Assembly: GCA_903921135.1 (NCBI GenBank)
Contig: CAIXOY010000203.1
Coordinates: 1-19,855, forward strand
DNA length: 19,855 bases
Direction: 5' to 3'
Origin: an uncultured Gammaproteobacteria bacterium
GTDB taxonomy: Bacteria; Pseudomonadota; Gammaproteobacteria; Pseudomonadales; UBA5518
The position numbers and the translations under genes are program-made. A model generated the notes under the pieces. That model ran no database searches. It was not told the origin of the DNA and saw only the letters and a program-made list of their open reading frames with translations. Positions 7,310 to 15,241 of this stretch are shown here, piece by piece. Positions within the stretch are counted from its first letter, which is position 1; the number at the start of each line of letters is the position of its first letter.

Positions 7310-8149
7310 TCAACCGAGGAGCCGTGCCATCCGCTCGATGAACGCGACGATTGCGTCCCCATCCGCACCGGGTGGCCTCAGGATGAGCCGCTGCACGCCG
7401 AGCTCTGCGTACTGTTCGAGTACATCCCGATCCACGTCGATGTAGGGCGTGATGCTGATTTCGAGAGGCCCGAGCGACGCGGGCCGCGTGACCTGCGTCG
7501 CCGCGAGCTGCAGGCCCGCGAGGTGCTGCCCGGTGGCAGCCGGATCGAGGCCAAAGCCGTACCAGCCGTCACCGAGTGCAACCGCGCGACGATGACCGGC
7601 AGAGCTCATTCCGCCGACGATGATCGGAGGATGCGGACGCTGGATGGGGCGCGGATGTGCATCGATATCCGCATAGCGGAAGAAACGCCCTTCAAAGTGG
7701 GGTTTGGCCGAAGTCCAAAGGTCACGCAGCACCGCGATGCTCTCGTCGGCACGCGCTCCGCGCTCCTCGTAGGGAATGCCGCAGGCGGCGAACTCCTGCG
7801 GGATGTAGCCGGTACCGAGGCCGAACAGCAGGCGTCCGCCGGATATGTAATCGAGGCTCGCGAGTTCCTTCGCGAGCACGACGGGATGGTGCTGCGGCAG
7901 GATGATCACGCCGGTACCGAGCCTGATTGAGTGCGTGTGGCCTGCGATGTGTGCGAGCGCAACGGCGGGGTGGATGAACGGCTCGCTCGCCGGGATCGGC
8001 GACTCGGGCGGCTGCGGTTCGGGCAGCACGACATGCTCGGCGGTCCAGAGCGATTCGAACCCTGCTGCCTCCGCCGCGACGGCAACGCGCAGCGCCGTGG
8101 CGGGATCCACGCAAGGACCGATGTTTATCCCGTAAAGCCCCAGTTTCAT
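7310..8149 (-). CDS. LLM-class (luciferase-like, F420- or FMN-dependent) oxidoreductase
   Basis: This 279-residue protein has the bacterial-luciferase-like TIM-barrel pattern: MKLGLYGINIGP at the first strand, AEAAGFESLWTAEHV, IRLGTGVIILPQHHPVVLAKELASLD (in short, LGTGV then HHPVVLAKE), GGRLLFGLGTGY, and a C-terminal region with PPIIVGG. The spacing resembles the TIGR03619-type F420-dependent family. Members reduce or oxidise carbonyl, alcohol or ring carbons with F420, or act as FMN monooxygenases; sequence alone does not decide. The ATG has GGGGAG 8 bases upstream. It sits between the EthD-domain gene (57 bp upstream) and the SDR gene (39 bp downstream), all co-directional, so these three probably form one operon. 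A second LLM-class gene lies at 17890-18759. Confidence 0.9.
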   Translation of the reverse strand: MKLGLYGINIGPCVDPATALRVAVAAEAAGFESLWTAEHVVLPEPQPPESPIPASEPFIHPAVALAHIAGHTHSIRLGTGVIILPQHHPVVLAKELASLDYISGGRLLFGLGTGYIPQEFAACGIPYEERGARADESIAVLRDLWTSAKPHFEGRFFRYADIDAHPRPIQRPHPPIIVGGMSSAGHRRAVALGDGWYGFGLDPAATGQHLAGLQLAATQVTRPASLGPLEISITPYIDVDRDVLEQYAELGVQRLILRPPGADGDAIVAFIERMARLLG

Positions 8150-8206
8150 GCCGAATACTCCCCGCGAATGACTCTCGCCAACACGCTGATGCGCTGAACT
8201 GGTGGA

Positions 8207-8866
8207 TCAGCCCGACAGGGCTGCCGGTGGCGTCTCGATCGCCTCGAAACCCAGTTCGCTGCAGCTGCCGATGGCAGGGCCACGCTCCGGGACCTCGATC
8301 ACCGCGCCGGGCGTCGTCGGCCAGACCCAGAACAGCGCATCCAGCGGATAGGCCGTCTGCAGCGGGTCGAGTGGCAGGTCACGGGAAACACGCATGACCG
8401 CGCCTTGGTTGCGCCGGATCAGCTCCTCACCGAAGCGGGTGATGTCCGCGGCGAAAGCGGCAGGGTCCGCGGTTGGCGCGCGCGTGATCGCCAGGCCACG
8501 CTTGCGCACCAACCACGGCTCGATCGGGCGTTGCGGCCCGAACAGCAACTCATCGCTCACCGGGCAAGAGGCCATGCGTGGGCGATCCATGAAATTCGCT
8601 TCGTCGCGGTGCAGTACTTCGCCTGCCGGCGAGGCCACCCAGGTGGCGATGTCCGCCGCGACCTCCGGTGCCGTGAACCACCATTCCGGCAGGCAGTCGA
8701 AGCCTGGCTCCTGCACTGCGCCCGCAGCGACATGGTTTCGCACGTACTTCGTGAAGGAGCGTATGCGGCTCAGGGCGAGCAGCACATGCTGCGTCTCGTA
8801 GTAGTGGCGGAAGTCGGCGCGGGAGATATCGGGGCGGCGCGGGATGAAGCCTATGACCTTGATCAT
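8207..8866 (-). CDS. EthD-domain protein, probably two ferredoxin-like halves
   Basis: This 219-residue protein opens with an EthD-like dimeric alpha/beta-barrel signature: MIKVIGFIPRRPDISRADFRHYYETQH at the start (short form VIGFIPRRPDIS and FRHYYETQHV), and SFTKYVRNHV later. EthD is needed with a P450 in ethyl tert-butyl ether degradation, and the fold also covers decarboxylases, isomerases and monooxygenases that work without cofactors. The second half (from about residue 118, LAITRAP...) looks like a degenerate second copy of the same fold, consistent with a length about twice the single domain. It is first in the EthD-LLM-SDR unit and divergent from the second SDR/P450 pair. No strong ribosome site is seen (CAGG at some distance). 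The precise function is unknown. Confidence 0.75.
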   Translation of the reverse strand: MIKVIGFIPRRPDISRADFRHYYETQHVLLALSRIRSFTKYVRNHVAAGAVQEPGFDCLPEWWFTAPEVAADIATWVASPAGEVLHRDEANFMDRPRMASCPVSDELLFGPQRPIEPWLVRKRGLAITRAPTADPAAFAADITRFGEELIRRNQGAVMRVSRDLPLDPLQTAYPLDALFWVWPTTPGAVIEVPERGPAIGSCSELGFEAIETPPAALSG

Positions 8867-8895
8867 GCAAAACCTGCTGTTGTCTGTCTTTGCAG

Positions 8896-8909
8896 AACGG
8901 CGACGTTCG
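8896..8909. promoter_or_regulatory. Candidate operator GAACG-N4-CGTTC
   Basis: A perfect 5-bp inverted repeat with a 4-base spacer lies in the 167-bp divergent space between the EthD and second SDR genes. A weak -35-like TTGCAG (8892-8897) overlaps its left arm. Just beside it TGCAAA (8866-8871) and TTTGCA (8890-8895) form a wider inverted pair. A role as regulator site is inference; the arms do not match the CGTTT/AAACG repeat at 5396. Confidence 0.3.
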
Positions 8910-8928
8910 GGCTGGAAATGGATCGCAA

Positions 8929-8948
8929 GCCCCCCGGATTCGGGGCTA
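8929..8948. repeat. Inverted repeat AGCCCC...GGGGCT in divergent promoter region
   Basis: Six-base arms are separated by 8 bases, in the space upstream of both the EthD gene (minus) and the SDR/P450 pair (plus). It could be an operator or a leader hairpin for the plus-strand transcript. Nothing decides between these. Confidence 0.3.
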
Positions 8949-9033
8949 ATGTATGCCGAGCCCGTGCCGGCGTGCCAGCATGGCGAGGGCGCCGCTCGTG
9001 CACGATCAACCTGAACGTACCCTGGAGATCACG

Positions 9034-9891
9034 ATGACAGACTCGTTTTTCGCTGACCGGTACGGCCCCTGGGCGCTGATCGCGGGTGGGTCCGAGGGGA
9101 TCGGCAGGAGCTTCGCGCTCGAGCTCGCCGCACGCGGCGTCAACCTCATCCTCGTCGCGCGCAGCGCCGCACCGTTGGAGGAGGCCGCATCGATCATCCG
9201 AAGCAGATACGCGGTGGTCGTGCAGACGGCGGTGCTCGATCTCACCGGCGAGGATCTGGCACAGCGCCTGGAAACGCTCTGCGCCGGCAAGGACATCGGG
9301 ATGCTCGTCTACAACGCCGGCGCGGTGCACGGGGCGGGCTTCTTCCTCGACCAGCCGCTCGCACGGGCGATGACGCTGATCCGCCTGAATTGCATCGGCC
9401 CCGTGACGCTCGTCCACACGCTGGGCGGCAAGATGAAACAGCGCGGTCGCGGCGGCATCATCCTGATGTCCTCGATGTCCGGTCTCGCAGGCGGTGGCTT
9501 CGTGGCGGCCTACGGCGCCACCAAGTCCTTCGAGATCACGCTGGCCGAGGCGCTCTGGTTTGAACTGGGTACCGCCGGCGTCGACATGCTGGGCCTCGTT
9601 GCCGGCGCCACCCTCACGCCCTCGATGGCGCGGTCCGGCGCGAAGTTCGGTACGCCGGGCGAGCAGTCCTCATCGGAGCCCAATACCGTTCCGATGGATC
9701 CGGACGATGTCGTGCGTGAGGCTCTTTCGCAGCTCGGCAGGACGCCGGTGTGGATCGCCGGCGAGAAGAACCGCGAAGCGGCTAAGTGGCTGCGCAGCGC
9801 GCCGCGGGAGGAGCTCGTTCCCGCCATGACAGCAGCAGCTGCACGGATCTACGGCATGACAGTGCCGCCGCTCCGCGGGCGGGAGGGGTGA
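9034..9891 (+). CDS. SDR-family oxidoreductase, divergent nucleotide-binding motif
   Basis: This 285-residue SDR carries AGGSEGIG (17-24) in place of the classical TGxxxGIG, NAG at 94-96, Asn119, Ser147, and Tyr160-x3-Lys164 in YGATK. These place it with ketoreductase/3-oxoacyl-reductase-like SDRs. LVARS after strand 2 (Arg43) favours NADP. The start at 9034 has CTGGAG 7 bases before it. The open frame reaches back to 8953, but those residues are rich in Arg and Pro and not SDR-like. The stop is 4 bp before the P450 GTG start, so the two are coupled. It may process the alcohol or ketone produced by the P450, but this is inferred from gene order only. Confidence 0.9.
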   Translation: MTDSFFADRYGPWALIAGGSEGIGRSFALELAARGVNLILVARSAAPLEEAASIIRSRYAVVVQTAVLDLTGEDLAQRLETLCAGKDIGMLVYNAGAVHGAGFFLDQPLARAMTLIRLNCIGPVTLVHTLGGKMKQRGRGGIILMSSMSGLAGGGFVAAYGATKSFEITLAEALWFELGTAGVDMLGLVAGATLTPSMARSGAKFGTPGEQSSSEPNTVPMDPDDVVREALSQLGRTPVWIAGEKNREAAKWLRSAPREELVPAMTAAAARIYGMTVPPLRGREG

Positions 9892-9895
9892 TGCC

Positions 9896-11167
9896 GTGAA
9901 CCGCTCATCCGCATTGCAGGACATCCTTGATACGCCTGTCCCTTCGGGGATCTTCGCCCCGCATGCCGTCCCGGGCATGCCCACGTCGGTGGACAGGATG
10001 CCGCACCAATTTCTCGAAGCTGTCCGTCAGACCGAGGGCGATGTGATCCCGATCCGCGACGGCATGATCGACGGCGTTCCGTTTCCCTTCTTCGCCTCGC
10101 GTGACCCGGGTCGGCAGAGCTACGTCGTCGTCGGCTTCGACACCGTGAAACGCATGGCCCTCGACTACGCGTCCTTCGCGCAGGATTACGTCGAGCACAT
10201 GGAAGTCCTGATGGGCAAGAACGTGATCGGCTCGCTCGACCCGCCGCTGCATCGCAAGTACCGGGGTCTCGTGAGCCAGGCCTTCGGGGCGCAGGCCATC
10301 GCCACGTTGAGCCACGAGGTGATCGAACCCCTTGTGGACGGACTGCTCGATCGGATCGCGGCACGGGATACCTGCGACCTTGTTCCCGCGCTCACTGATC
10401 GCCTGCCGGTGCTCCTGATCGGCCATATCTTCGACCTGCCCGTCGAGCACTACGGCCGGTTTGCGAGCCTCTCGGGCCGCCTGCTCGCGGCAGGCTTCGA
10501 CTGGGAGGATGCGCTCGATGCCTCGCGGGAACTTGAGACGCTGTTCCGCGACATGATCGACAGGCGCCGCGCAAACCCCGGCGATGACATCATCAGCCGC
10601 CTGATCGCCGCGCGCGTCGATGACGAGCAACTCGAGGACGATGACATCATCTCGTTCTGCCGCGCGCTGCTGCCGGCAGGCATGGAAACCACTGCGCGCG
10701 CGCTGAGCGGGATGATGACCGTACTGCTGTCGGAGCGCGCCCATTGGGAACGTCTTCTCGCCAACCCTGATCTGGCCCCCGGTGCGGTGGAGGAACTGCT
10801 CCGCTGGAACGCACCGGCGCAGGCGATGCCCAAGCGTCCTGTGCGTGACATCGAGATCGGTGGCCGCACGCTACCTGCGGGAGCGAGCCTCTGGGTGCTC
10901 ACGGGCCACGCCAACCGGGATCCGCTGCACTGGGAACGGCCACATGACTACGACATGACGCGGCCGCGATCCCAGCACCTTGCGTTTTCCCTTGGGCCGC
11001 ATCTGTGTCTCGGTCATCAGCTCGCGCGGCGTGAACTCGAGGTCGTGCTGCGGCGGATGCTCGATCGCCTGCCCGGCCTGCGGCTGGATCCGGATGCCGC
11101 GCCGCCGGTGATCCACGGTGTGTTTTCACGCTCCGCCGACAGGGTCGACGTACGACCCCGCGGGTGA
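9896..11167 (+). CDS. Cytochrome P450 (bacterial soluble class)
   Basis: This 423-residue soluble bacterial P450 hydroxylates or otherwise oxidises a substrate with O2 and electrons from a ferredoxin. The I-helix oxygen-binding motif is AGMETT (261-266), ExxR is ELLR (300-303), and the heme-binding loop is FSLGPHLCLGHQLARRELE, with the heme ligand Cys371. There is no membrane anchor and no fused reductase. The GTG start at 9896 is preceded by GGGAGGGG. No ferredoxin or ferredoxin reductase gene lies in the window, so redox partners must be encoded elsewhere. The gene is 4 bp after the SDR stop and ends one base before the stop of the facing PQQ-dehydrogenase gene. The CYP family cannot be assigned by eye; the substrate is probably terpenoid, steroid, aromatic or fatty-acid-like. 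Confidence 0.96.
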   Translation: MNRSSALQDILDTPVPSGIFAPHAVPGMPTSVDRMPHQFLEAVRQTEGDVIPIRDGMIDGVPFPFFASRDPGRQSYVVVGFDTVKRMALDYASFAQDYVEHMEVLMGKNVIGSLDPPLHRKYRGLVSQAFGAQAIATLSHEVIEPLVDGLLDRIAARDTCDLVPALTDRLPVLLIGHIFDLPVEHYGRFASLSGRLLAAGFDWEDALDASRELETLFRDMIDRRRANPGDDIISRLIAARVDDEQLEDDDIISFCRALLPAGMETTARALSGMMTVLLSERAHWERLLANPDLAPGAVEELLRWNAPAQAMPKRPVRDIEIGGRTLPAGASLWVLTGHANRDPLHWERPHDYDMTRPRSQHLAFSLGPHLCLGHQLARRELEVVLRRMLDRLPGLRLDPDAAPPVIHGVFSRSADRVDVRPRG

Positions 11168-11168
11168 G

Positions 11169-13526
11169 TCACTCCGGCAGCGAGAACGCGATAACGTAGT
11201 CGCCCGTCGTGGTGCCGAGGTGAGCATGCCCTCCGGCTGCGATCACCACATATTGCCGGCCCGTTACGGGCGACACGTAGGTCATCGCCGAGGCCTGTCC
11301 TCCGGCGGGTAGCCGTCCCTTCCAGAGTTCGCTGCCCGTGGTCGTGTCGAAGGCGCGAAGGTAATTGTCTACTGTGGCGGCGATGAAGATCACGCCACCC
11401 TTCGTTACGGCGGCGCCGCCAAGACTGAACACGCCCGGGACGGGGATGCCGAGCGGCGCCTGGTCACGACTCGTGCCCAGAGGCCGCTCCCAGAGTACCC
11501 TGCGCGTGTCGAGATCGACCGCAGTGAGCGTGCCCCAGGGCGGTGCATTGCAAGGCAAGCCGAGCGGCGACAGGAAGGGGCCGTACTCGACCGCATAGGG
11601 CGTTCCGTTCATCGGCAGCAGGGCCGAGAAACGCCTCACGCTACCCTTCGCCTGCATGTATTGCGCCTCCTCGCGCGGCACCAGTCGGGCGAGGAAAGGC
11701 ATGTAGGAGGCGTTGACGATCATCACGCGGCGCTGTTCGTCGACCGCGACGCTGCCCCAGTCCATAACGCCGAAATTGCCGGGATACTGGATGGTCGGAG
11801 TGACCGAGGGGGGCGTGAAGCGGCCCTCGTAGCGACGCGAGCGGAACTCGATCCGGCAGAGGAGTTGGTCGAGTTGCGTGGCGCCCCACATGTCCGCCTC
11901 GGTGAGGGACCGTGGCGAGAATCCCGGCATGCCGGTGGATACTGGCTGCGTGGGTGAGTAGCGTTCGCCCGGCACATCGCCTTGTGGCACAGGCTTCTCC
12001 TCGATCGTCGCCAGCGCACGGCCGTCGCGGCGATCGAGCAGGAACACTTCACCGGTCTTGGTCGGCAGGATCAGCGCGGGCACCGTGTCGTCGGCCGCGA
12101 GCAGGTCCACCAGCACGGGCTGCGAACCCAGGTCGTAGTCCCACAGATCGTGGTGCACGGTCTGGAAAGACCATCGCAGCCGGCCCGTGGCAGCTTCGAG
12201 CGCCACCACTGAACTCGAATGGCGATCGAAAGCCGCCGAGCGCTGCGCGCCGTAGTAATCGGGCGCGGCATTTCCGGTGGGCACGTACACCAAGCCCAGC
12301 GCCGGGTCCGCGCTGAATAGCGTCCACGCATTCGGCGAGCCGCGTGGATACACCTCACCTGTTTCGAGCGGGCCGGACTCGGCAGGCCGCCCCGCGTCCC
12401 ACGCCCAGAGCAGGCGCCCCGAGATGGCGTCGTAGGCGCGGACGACTCCGCCCGGCATGTCGGTCGAGACGTTGTCGGGCACGGCGCCCCCAACCACGAC
12501 GACATCCCCGATAACCGACGGCGGTGATGTCACGCTCTGGAAACCGGGCGGTACATCACCCAGGCCCTTGCGCAGCGAGACCGCTCCATCCTGCCCGAAA
12601 CCCGGGCAGGGTTTGCCGGTCGTGGCATCGAGTGCGAGCAGTCGCCCATCGACGGTGCCGAGAAGGATGCGCCGCGGGCAGTCAGCCACCGGAGGCCGCG
12701 TTTCGTGAAAGGCCACGCCGCGACACACCAGCATGCCGAGGCCGGTTTCGTCCACCTCAGGATCGTGACGCCAGCGCTCCTTGCCGGTGTCGGCGTCGAG
12801 AGCGATAACGATGTTGCGTGGCGTGCACAGATAGAGCGTGTTATCCACGAGTATCGGCGTAGCCTCGAAAAGAGCGGCGGATCTGCTGTGGGGATATCGC
12901 TCGGGGACGTCGCCCGTGCGGTACTGCCAGGCAGGCGCGAGCCGATGCGCGTTGTCCGTGGTTATCGCGGTGGCCGTCGAGTAACGCGTCCCCGCGGATG
13001 TGGCGCCGTATTCGCGCCATCCGGCTGCTGACGATGGCGTCGGCGAGAGGCCTGCGGGGGAGGGCCCGATTGCCGCATCCGTGGACGAGGCAAGGGGTCT
13101 CGCCAGCGCCATGATCACGACCACGCCGACCGCGCTGAAAACAAGAGCCGGCAGGGCGGGGTGATACAGCGCACCGGGCGGTGAAGGTTCCGCGTCGAGA
13201 AGTGCGCTGCGCAGCGATGGCATGCACAGGCAAAGCGCAACCACGAGAGGCAACCCGATCCTCGGGACGAGTTGCCAGAAGTCCAGCCCGACCTCCGTCA
13301 GCGCCCACACGAGGGACGCCGCCAGCACGAGGAGATACAGAGGCAGCGCAAAAGGCCTTCTCCGCCACAGCAACGCGCCGGAGGCGAGCGTCGCAACGCC
13401 GGCGAGCAGGTAATACCAGGTGCCCCCCAGGCTCGCGAGCCACCCACCACCGATGGCGAGGCTGCCTCCGAGCGCGACGAGTAGCAGACTGAGCAGCGTG
13501 AGCATGAGGTGCTTTGTGGAGGTCAT
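11169..13526 (-). CDS. Membrane-anchored PQQ-dependent dehydrogenase
   Basis: This 785-residue protein has the layout of membrane-bound glucose/quinate-type quinoprotein dehydrogenases: about five N-terminal membrane segments (roughly 8-27, 36-53, 58-78, 88-102, 124-143), then a PQQ beta-propeller from about residue 165. Visible propeller signatures are ALDADTGKERW, LLALDATTGKPC, VVALEAATGRLRWSFQ, FLLDRRDGRALA and LRAFDTTTGSELWKG. It would oxidise an alcohol, sugar or cyclic polyol in the periplasm and pass electrons to ubiquinone. PQQ synthesis genes are not in the window. The ATG lies 71 bp past the miaB stop on the same strand, so read-through from miaB is possible; a TAGACT (minus strand of 13533-13538) is close enough to the ATG to act as a -10 only for an almost leaderless transcript. 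The exact substrate is unknown. Confidence 0.92.
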   Translation of the reverse strand: MTSTKHLMLTLLSLLLVALGGSLAIGGGWLASLGGTWYYLLAGVATLASGALLWRRRPFALPLYLLVLAASLVWALTEVGLDFWQLVPRIGLPLVVALCLCMPSLRSALLDAEPSPPGALYHPALPALVFSAVGVVVIMALARPLASSTDAAIGPSPAGLSPTPSSAAGWREYGATSAGTRYSTATAITTDNAHRLAPAWQYRTGDVPERYPHSRSAALFEATPILVDNTLYLCTPRNIVIALDADTGKERWRHDPEVDETGLGMLVCRGVAFHETRPPVADCPRRILLGTVDGRLLALDATTGKPCPGFGQDGAVSLRKGLGDVPPGFQSVTSPPSVIGDVVVVGGAVPDNVSTDMPGGVVRAYDAISGRLLWAWDAGRPAESGPLETGEVYPRGSPNAWTLFSADPALGLVYVPTGNAAPDYYGAQRSAAFDRHSSSVVALEAATGRLRWSFQTVHHDLWDYDLGSQPVLVDLLAADDTVPALILPTKTGEVFLLDRRDGRALATIEEKPVPQGDVPGERYSPTQPVSTGMPGFSPRSLTEADMWGATQLDQLLCRIEFRSRRYEGRFTPPSVTPTIQYPGNFGVMDWGSVAVDEQRRVMIVNASYMPFLARLVPREEAQYMQAKGSVRRFSALLPMNGTPYAVEYGPFLSPLGLPCNAPPWGTLTAVDLDTRRVLWERPLGTSRDQAPLGIPVPGVFSLGGAAVTKGGVIFIAATVDNYLRAFDTTTGSELWKGRLPAGGQASAMTYVSPVTGRQYVVIAAGGHAHLGTTTGDYVIAFSLPE

Positions 13527-13597
13527 GCCCCCAGTCTAGCGTGCCCCACCCCGGGAGTTCACCACGTGTGCGAACTGAAAGCACCCTGCAGCGCGAA

Positions 13598-14965
13598 TCA
13601 GAGAGCCTCGGTTAGCAGGTCCTTTGCGGGCCGCCCGCGGAGTGAATTGGGCAGTGCTTCGGTGATCAGCACCGGAATGAAATCCCCCACCGCCACGGCG
13701 GCATCGGCGCTGAAGTTCACCGTGCGGCTGTTGCTGGTCTTGCCCCGCAACTCGCCCGGGTCCCGCCGCGAGCGGCCATCGACCAGCACCATCTCCGTGC
13801 TGCCCACCATGCGACGGCTGATCTCGAAGGCCTGGCGGTTGATGGTGGCTTGCAGGTGCTGCAGGCGTTCGAGCTTCAGCTCGGGCGGCGTGGTGTCGGG
13901 CAGGTTCGCGGCCGGGGTGCCGGGGCGGGAGCTGTAGACGAAGCTGTAGCACTGGTCGAAGCCCACATCCTCGACAAGCCGCATCGTGTCTTCGAAATCG
14001 CGTTCGGTCTCGCCGGGGAAACCCACGATGAAATCCGAGGAAATGCACACATCCGGGCGCGCCCGGCGGAGCTTGCGGATGGTCGATTTGTATTCCAGCG
14101 CCGTGTGGTTGCGCTTCATGGCGGCGAGGATGCGATCCGACCCGCTCTGCACGGGCAGGTGCACGTGGGTGGCGAGTTCCGGAATCGTCGCATGCGCCTG
14201 GATCAGCGCATCGCTGAACTCCAGCGGGTGCGAGGTCATGTAGCGGATCCGGCCGATGCCCTCGATGGTGGCCACGCAGCCCAGCAGCTCGGCGAAATCC
14301 ACCACCTCGCCCAGATGGTTGCGGCCGCGGTAGGCGTTCACGTTCTGGCCAAGCAGCGTCACCTCGCGCACGCCGCGCTCCGCGAGGCTCGCGATTTCCC
14401 AGATCACATCATCGAAGGGCCGGCTCACTTCCTCGCCGCGTGTGTAGGGCACCACGCAGAAACTGCAGTACTTGCTGCAGCCTTCCATCACCGAGACGAA
14501 GGCCGAGGGGCCTTTGACCGAGGGCTCGGGCAGGCGGTCGAATTTCTCTATCTCGGGGAAGCTGATGTCGACCAGCGGGCGGCCTGCTGGCAGTGACTGC
14601 CGGGCATCGAGCATTTCAGGCAGGCGGTGCAGCGTCTGGGGGCCGAAGACCAGATCCACCCAGGGCGCCCGTTTGCCGAGGGCCTCGCCCTCCTGGCTCG
14701 CCACGCAACCACCCACGCCGATCACCACCCCGGGGCGCTGTGACTTCAGTTCCCGCCAGCGGCCGAGTTGGTGGAAAACTTTTTCCTGGGCTTTCTCGCG
14801 GATGGAGCAGGTGTTGAGCAGGAGGACGTCGGCCTCCGCTGCGTCTTCCGTGGGCACGAGGCCGTGTGACTCCCGCAGCAGATCAAGCATGCGCGAGGAG
14901 TCGTACTCGTTCATCTGGCAGCCGTGCGTTTGCACGAAGACCTTGCGCGGCGTTGGGTCGCTCAT
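13598..14965 (-). CDS. miaB: tRNA-2-methylthio-N6-dimethylallyladenosine synthase MiaB
   Basis: This 455-residue radical-SAM methylthiotransferase converts i6A37 to ms2i6A37 in tRNAs reading UNN codons. The N-terminal UPF0004 domain carries the auxiliary cluster cysteines Cys16 (THGCQMNEYDS), Cys53 (NTCSIREKAQEK) and Cys87 (GGCVAS). The radical-SAM motif CSKYCSFCVVPYTRG gives Cys163, Cys167 and Cys170. Further marks are EVTLLGQNVNAYRG, HLPVQSGSDRIL and DFIVGFPGETE, and a TRAM-like C-terminus. The length is standard for MiaB. No clear Shine-Dalgarno precedes the ATG. Usually ybeZ follows; here a PQQ dehydrogenase gene follows 71 bp later, and ybeZ is about 11.4 kb downstream. Confidence 0.97.
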   Translation of the reverse strand: MSDPTPRKVFVQTHGCQMNEYDSSRMLDLLRESHGLVPTEDAAEADVLLLNTCSIREKAQEKVFHQLGRWRELKSQRPGVVIGVGGCVASQEGEALGKRAPWVDLVFGPQTLHRLPEMLDARQSLPAGRPLVDISFPEIEKFDRLPEPSVKGPSAFVSVMEGCSKYCSFCVVPYTRGEEVSRPFDDVIWEIASLAERGVREVTLLGQNVNAYRGRNHLGEVVDFAELLGCVATIEGIGRIRYMTSHPLEFSDALIQAHATIPELATHVHLPVQSGSDRILAAMKRNHTALEYKSTIRKLRRARPDVCISSDFIVGFPGETERDFEDTMRLVEDVGFDQCYSFVYSSRPGTPAANLPDTTPPELKLERLQHLQATINRQAFEISRRMVGSTEMVLVDGRSRRDPGELRGKTSNSRTVNFSADAAVAVGDFIPVLITEALPNSLRGRPAKDLLTEAL

Positions 14966-15073
14966 GGGGCTAAACCGATGCGTTATGCGTCAACGCGGGC
15001 GACAAGGGGGAACCGATCCGGATGCCGGATGGAGTCAACGGCGAGGTCCGGCCGGTAAAGGTGGCTTGTGACC

Positions 15074-15241
15074 TCAACTGTCGAAGTGCTTTGCCCACGC
15101 TGCGCCGATGTCATCTTCGTGCACCTTGATGAGGGAGTGTACCGCCCGTAGCTGGCGCTCATTGAGGCCCGGAGTCTGTGCGAGTTCAATGCGGGGCTCA
15201 AGCCAAAACTTTGCCTCGCCGTCCGTGCAGTGCACGTGACT
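15074..15241 (-). pseudogene. N-terminally truncated DUF4160-like fragment
   Basis: Just downstream of the antitoxin gene the minus strand encodes SHVHCTDGEAKFWLEP (then RIELAQTPGLNERQLR, AVHSLIKVHEDDIGAAWAKH and FDS, stop at 15076-15074). HVH, AKFWLEP, the Leu-rich middle and the W-x3-F ending match the C-terminal two-thirds of DUF4160 proteins, usually about 75-90 residues in toxin-antitoxin-like pairs. The expected first 25 or so residues are missing: the frame is closed by a TGA at 15244-15242, which is the antitoxin stop. A GTG at 15235 could still start a 53-residue product, so it may be translated, but the fragment looks like a remnant. I found no continuation of the N-terminus in the other frames of the antitoxin end. 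Confidence 0.6.

Noticed and set aside
12841..13584. 247-residue minus-strand frame overlapping the PQQ dehydrogenase
   Set aside because: Same strand but a different frame from the dehydrogenase; it has the Arg/Ala/His bias of a shadow frame and no signature.
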